In this document: one piece after another, positions 61,138 to 64,000 of the stretch
How the letters are laid out: the number at the start of each line of letters is the position of its first letter
How positions within the stretch are numbered: the stretch's first letter is position 1
Assembly (NCBI GenBank): GCA_947497895.1
Contig: CANMIL010000009.1
Coordinates: forward strand, 124,001-188,000
Length of the DNA: 64,000 nucleotides
Source: an uncultured Tenacibaculum sp.
GTDB lineage: Bacteria; Bacteroidota; Bacteroidia; Flavobacteriales; Flavobacteriaceae
Direction of reading: 5' to 3'
Program-made: the position numbers and the translations under genes
Notes under the pieces: generated by a model
Databases searched by the model: none
What the model saw: the letters and a program-made list of their open reading frames with translations, nothing else
Told to the model about the DNA's origin: nothing

Positions 61138-62172
61138 ATGCAAGAAGAAAATAAGCAAGATTTAGAAAATGATGACTTGTATGAACATCATCGTTTTGTA
61201 GCGACTGATGGGCAAGTTCCGTTGCGAGTAGATAAATTTTTAATGAATTTTATTGAAAACGCAACACGTAATAAAATCCAACAAGCAGCAAAGGCAGGGA
61301 ATATTTTGGTAAACGATGTAGTGGTTAAGTCCAATTATAAAGTGAAACCAAAAGACGTAGTTAGAGTTGTTTTGGCATACCCACCTCATGAGAATTTATT
61401 GGTTGCTCAAGATATTCCGATTAACATTGTTTATGAAGATGACGAGGTAATTGTTGTAAACAAACCTCCAGGTATGGTAGTACATCCAGGGCATGGAAAT
61501 TATTCGGGAACGCTAGTAAATGGATTAATACATCATATCGAAAATTTACCAAAAAATAGTAGTGATCGTCCTGGTTTAGTACATCGTATCGATAAAGATA
61601 CAAGTGGGCTTTTAGTGGTAGCCAAAACAGAGTATGCGATGGCACATTTATCAAAACAGTTTTTTGATAAAACTACGGAGCGTCTATACTATGCATTGGT
61701 TTGGGGAAATGTAGAAGAGGATAAAGGAACCATCGAAGGTCATATTGGAAGAAGTTTAAAAGATAGAATGCAAATGGCTGTTTTTCCTGATGGAGAGTAT
61801 GGAAAACCTGCAATAACACATTACGAAGTTATCGAAAGATTTACTTATGTTACTTTGGTAAGGTGTAAATTGGAGACAGGAAGAACACATCAGATTAGAG
61901 CACATTTTAAATATATAGGTCATACATTATTTAATGACGAACGTTATGGTGGTGATCAGATATTAAAAGGAACTACGTTTAGTAAATACAAGCAATTTGT
62001 AGAGAATTGTTTTAAAGAGTTGCCAAGACAAGCACTACACGCAAAAACTTTGGGGTTTGTACATCCGAAAAGCGGAGAATATATGGAGTTCAATTCCGAT
62101 ATTCCTGACGATATAGAAAACTGTTTAGAAAAGTGGAGGAGATACTCAAAGAGTTCCACTTTAGAGTTATAA
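61138..62172 (+). CDS. RluD-family pseudouridine synthase
   Basis: 344 residues. An N-terminal S4-type RNA-binding segment (about 28-90, RVDKFLMNFIENATRNKIQQ) precedes the catalytic domain. The motif GLVHRIDKDTSGLLVVAKT contains the catalytic Asp, and ETGRTHQIRAHFKYIGH follows. RluD modifies 23S rRNA (positions around 1911-1917 in E. coli); the exact target here is inferred from the family. It follows the PASTA gene by 10 bp. Confidence 0.95.
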   Translation: MQEENKQDLENDDLYEHHRFVATDGQVPLRVDKFLMNFIENATRNKIQQAAKAGNILVNDVVVKSNYKVKPKDVVRVVLAYPPHENLLVAQDIPINIVYEDDEVIVVNKPPGMVVHPGHGNYSGTLVNGLIHHIENLPKNSSDRPGLVHRIDKDTSGLLVVAKTEYAMAHLSKQFFDKTTERLYYALVWGNVEEDKGTIEGHIGRSLKDRMQMAVFPDGEYGKPAITHYEVIERFTYVTLVRCKLETGRTHQIRAHFKYIGHTLFNDERYGGDQILKGTTFSKYKQFVENCFKELPRQALHAKTLGFVHPKSGEYMEFNSDIPDDIENCLEKWRRYSKSSTLEL

Positions 62173-62203
62173 AAAAGGCCAGCGTTTGCTGGCTTTTTTT
62201 ATT
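62171..62203. terminator. Bidirectional terminator after rluD
   Basis: AAAAAAGGCCAGC pairs with GCTGGCTTTTTTT around a short loop, between convergent genes. Confidence 0.85.
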
Positions 62204-62226
62204 TACTGTTTTGTCATCAAGAAATA

Positions 62227-63105
62227 TTAATTGAGTGAACTCAACCAAGCTAATTGTTTTTCAAAATTAACTTTAAAATGCTCTCCGAAGTATAAGTCGA
62301 AATGGCCGGCATTATCAACTATAAATAGCTCCTTAGGAACATTTGCTTTCTCGTAAAGAGATTTTGTTTCTTCTACCGGGTTTACAGTGTCTTTTTCAGC
62401 TCCAATTAATAATATCGGTATTTTTATTTCCGAAATAAGATTTTCTGGTCTATGTTCAATAGTTTCTCTCATTGTTGAAAAAGATAAAGATTGGTCCATA
62501 GATGGGTGAGTGTGTTCATTCAAAAACTTTTGAGATTGCTCGTCGTTCATGAATTTTTTAATAGGAAGTGACAATGTCCTATTATTTAAAACTTGTTTTG
62601 CTAAAATTTTATCAATTGATTTCACTAGTTTTTCAGATTCGGCTTCTGTTTTATCTCCGAAAATAACTCGGGAACCATCTCCAAAGGCTATTTGAGCAAT
62701 AACTCCTTTTAATTTATGTTGTTCTATAGAGGCTGTTTCAATAACATTAGCACCACCATAAGAAGTTCCCCATAATACGATAGCATTTACATATTTTAAA
62801 GATTCTGTGAAAACAAGGGCATTGCGAATGTCTTCAATTTGATTCTTTTTCGAAAGAAAACCATTTCGTCCACCACTTTCACCAAAACCCCGATAATCAA
62901 AAGTAATAGCGATAAAACCGTTTTCGGCAAAGTTTTCAGCATAAGTTGGTAACAAGAAATCTTGAACGCCAGCAAAACCATGGCATAATAAAATGGCAGT
63001 GTACTCTTTTTCTGAATTAAAATCTTGTGGTAAGTATATTTTTGAAGCAATAGTTTCTCCTTCTGAGTAAAAACTCTTTTCTTCAATACTAATTTGAGAT
63101 GTCAT
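62227..63105 (-). CDS. Alpha/beta hydrolase
   Basis: 292 residues. An alpha/beta-hydrolase fold with the oxyanion region LLCHGFAGVQDF, the nucleophile elbow WGTSYGGAN (Ser in GTSYG), and the acid and His near KDTVNPVEE and DNAGHFDLY. No signal peptide, so cytosolic. Substrate unknown; it could be an esterase or acyl hydrolase. Start ATG at 63105. Confidence 0.92.
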   Translation of the reverse strand: MTSQISIEEKSFYSEGETIASKIYLPQDFNSEKEYTAILLCHGFAGVQDFLLPTYAENFAENGFIAITFDYRGFGESGGRNGFLSKKNQIEDIRNALVFTESLKYVNAIVLWGTSYGGANVIETASIEQHKLKGVIAQIAFGDGSRVIFGDKTEAESEKLVKSIDKILAKQVLNNRTLSLPIKKFMNDEQSQKFLNEHTHPSMDQSLSFSTMRETIEHRPENLISEIKIPILLIGAEKDTVNPVEETKSLYEKANVPKELFIVDNAGHFDLYFGEHFKVNFEKQLAWLSSLN

Positions 63106-63447
63106 AGTAACTTGTTTTATTGATATCGTTACTCAAAGATACTAAGAAATCAAATGATTATCGATTTAAGATGCATTAAGGAAATCATAAAAATTGATAA
63201 TGTTTTTGTATTAAATAGTTTTTTGTGATTTTGATTGTAAATTCACAATATTCTCTATGATTCAAATAAATAGCTTAAAAACAAGCTGTTTGTTAAGTTT
63301 TTGTTTTTCAGTATGTTGTGTTTTGCCGATGTTTTTTTGTGTATTGATTTACAGTGCTTTACATGTTGGTAACTGTTTAGCGAGAATCAAATATTTTCAA
63401 AAACATGTACAATGAGCTGAGATATGAAAATCTCATAGAATAGGATT
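63106..63447. other. Intergenic stretch with nothing supported
   Basis: 342 bases between the alpha/beta hydrolase start and the cmk stop. There is a small AGCTTAAAAACAAGCT inverted repeat and a weak TGAGAT/ATCTCA hairpin near 63417-63434. Neither has a T tail or gene context I can use. No coding frame. Confidence 0.5.
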
Positions 63448-64000
63448 CTAGTGAATTTTGTCTTTTACCAACCTCATAATTCGTTCGAATTGTTCTTTGA
63501 GTCCCATATCTGAATTATCAAATTCAACAGCTTCTTTGGCTATACTTAAAGGAGAATCCTCTCTCGTTGAATCGATACGATCTCTTTCCTGAACATTTTG
63601 AAGAATTTCCTCATAATTAACCTTGTCTCCTCTGTCTAAAAGTTCTTTATAACGTCTTTTTGCACGTTTGTCAGCAGAAGCAGTCATGAATAACTTAAGC
63701 TCAGCATTAGGGAAAACTACGGTACCAATATCTCTTCCATCCATTACAATACCTTTGTTTTTCCCCATTTCTTGTTGTTCCAAAACTAATTTTTTACGTA
63801 CTTCGGAAACGGTAGCCACTTTACTTACAAGTTTGGAAACGTCGATAGTTCTAATTTCTTTTTCAACATTTTTACCATTCAGATATACTTCTGCAAAACC
63901 AAGAGTTTCGTTAAAAGTAAAAGAAATCGTTATATCATTTAGGTCATTAATAAGAGCCTCGGTATTGAAATGATTTGATGAAATATAATTCTGCTGCATT
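63448..64000 (-). CDS. cmk: Cytidylate kinase, N-terminus outside the window
   Basis: About 184 residues of the C-terminal part; the P-loop start lies beyond base 64000. The family block GIVMDGRDIGTVVFPNAELK is followed by FMTASADKRAKRRYKEL and DRIDSTREDSPLS. It phosphorylates CMP and dCMP. The visible frame begins inside the gene and ends with TAG at 63448. An internal ATG-like codon at 63999 is not a start. Confidence 0.92.
   Translation of the reverse strand, partial: MQQNYISSNHFNTEALINDLNDITISFTFNETLGFAEVYLNGKNVEKEIRTIDVSKLVSKVATVSEVRKKLVLEQQEMGKNKGIVMDGRDIGTVVFPNAELKLFMTASADKRAKRRYKELLDRGDKVNYEEILQNVQERDRIDSTREDSPLSIAKEAVEFDNSDMGLKEQFERIMRLVKDKIH

Noticed and set aside
63417..63434. TGAGAT/ATCTCA hairpin after cmk
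   Set aside because: Six base pairs with no T tail on the minus strand.
1..64000. CRISPR arrays, insertion sequences, prophage or integrative element borders
   Set aside because: No regularly spaced repeats, transposase or integrase frames, or tRNA-type attachment sites were seen.

Overview
The window is AT-rich, densely coded DNA from a member of the Bacteroidota, almost certainly a marine-type Flavobacteriaceae (a Tenacibaculum- or Aquimarina-like genus is an inference, not shown). Evidence: many promoters carry the Bacteroidota -7 element TAnnTTTG, Shine-Dalgarno sites are mostly weak or absent, and gene families and order are flavobacterial (heme cluster, three PPIases followed by MoxR, ddl/coaD/PASTA/rluD). 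No rRNA, tRNA, CRISPR array, insertion sequence or prophage block was found.

Layout. 1-3.5 kb: a truncated hypothetical gene and two tandem paralogous membrane-anchored LytTR regulators, separated by three copies of a conserved hairpin repeat. 4.4-17 kb: a near-complete heme pathway. On the minus strand lies an AraC regulator - TrmH-like - hemH - hemJ operon. Divergent from it on the plus strand are hemA, a hemC-hemD fusion, hemB, hemL, hemE and hemF, with a lipocalin-like protein, a thioredoxin-like protein and an EI24 membrane protein interspersed. 17-22 kb: a 2-oxoacid dehydrogenase E2, queE, a lipoprotein RidA, a HerA-like ATPase and a lipoprotein.

22-28.2 kb (minus) is the most unusual region: a self-contained accessory locus. 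It holds a papain-like (C70-like) cysteine protease, an unknown partner, a TPR/HisKA_3 histidine kinase, a membrane/coiled-coil protein whose N-terminus resembles a small protein family of phage lysis regions, a NarL/LuxR-type response regulator, and two further unknown proteins. Its three transcription units each start with the same palindrome (ATnCyTA-N4-TAGGnAT) exactly 22 nt upstream of a -7-like element. I infer that this is the response regulator's own regulon.

28-37 kb: a ZIP transporter, methyltransferases, a multiply broken serine-hydrolase pseudogene, a pentapeptide-type secreted protein, HU, fmt, recQ and a small ATPase. 37-47 kb: DUF493, three periplasmic PPIases/chaperones, MoxR, a 1005-residue APH-M23-aminotransferase fusion, msrA and a SirB1-like protein. 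47-54 kb: FG-GAP and DM13 proteins, an NTF2-like protein, a Crp/Fnr-like regulator, an SDR, a membrane LuxR regulator, a probable outer-membrane protein and a GNAT. 54-64 kb: fumC, a small membrane protein, an M14 peptidase, a MORN-TonB protein, coaD, ddl, a PASTA protein, an RluD-family enzyme, an alpha/beta hydrolase and the C-terminal part of cmk.
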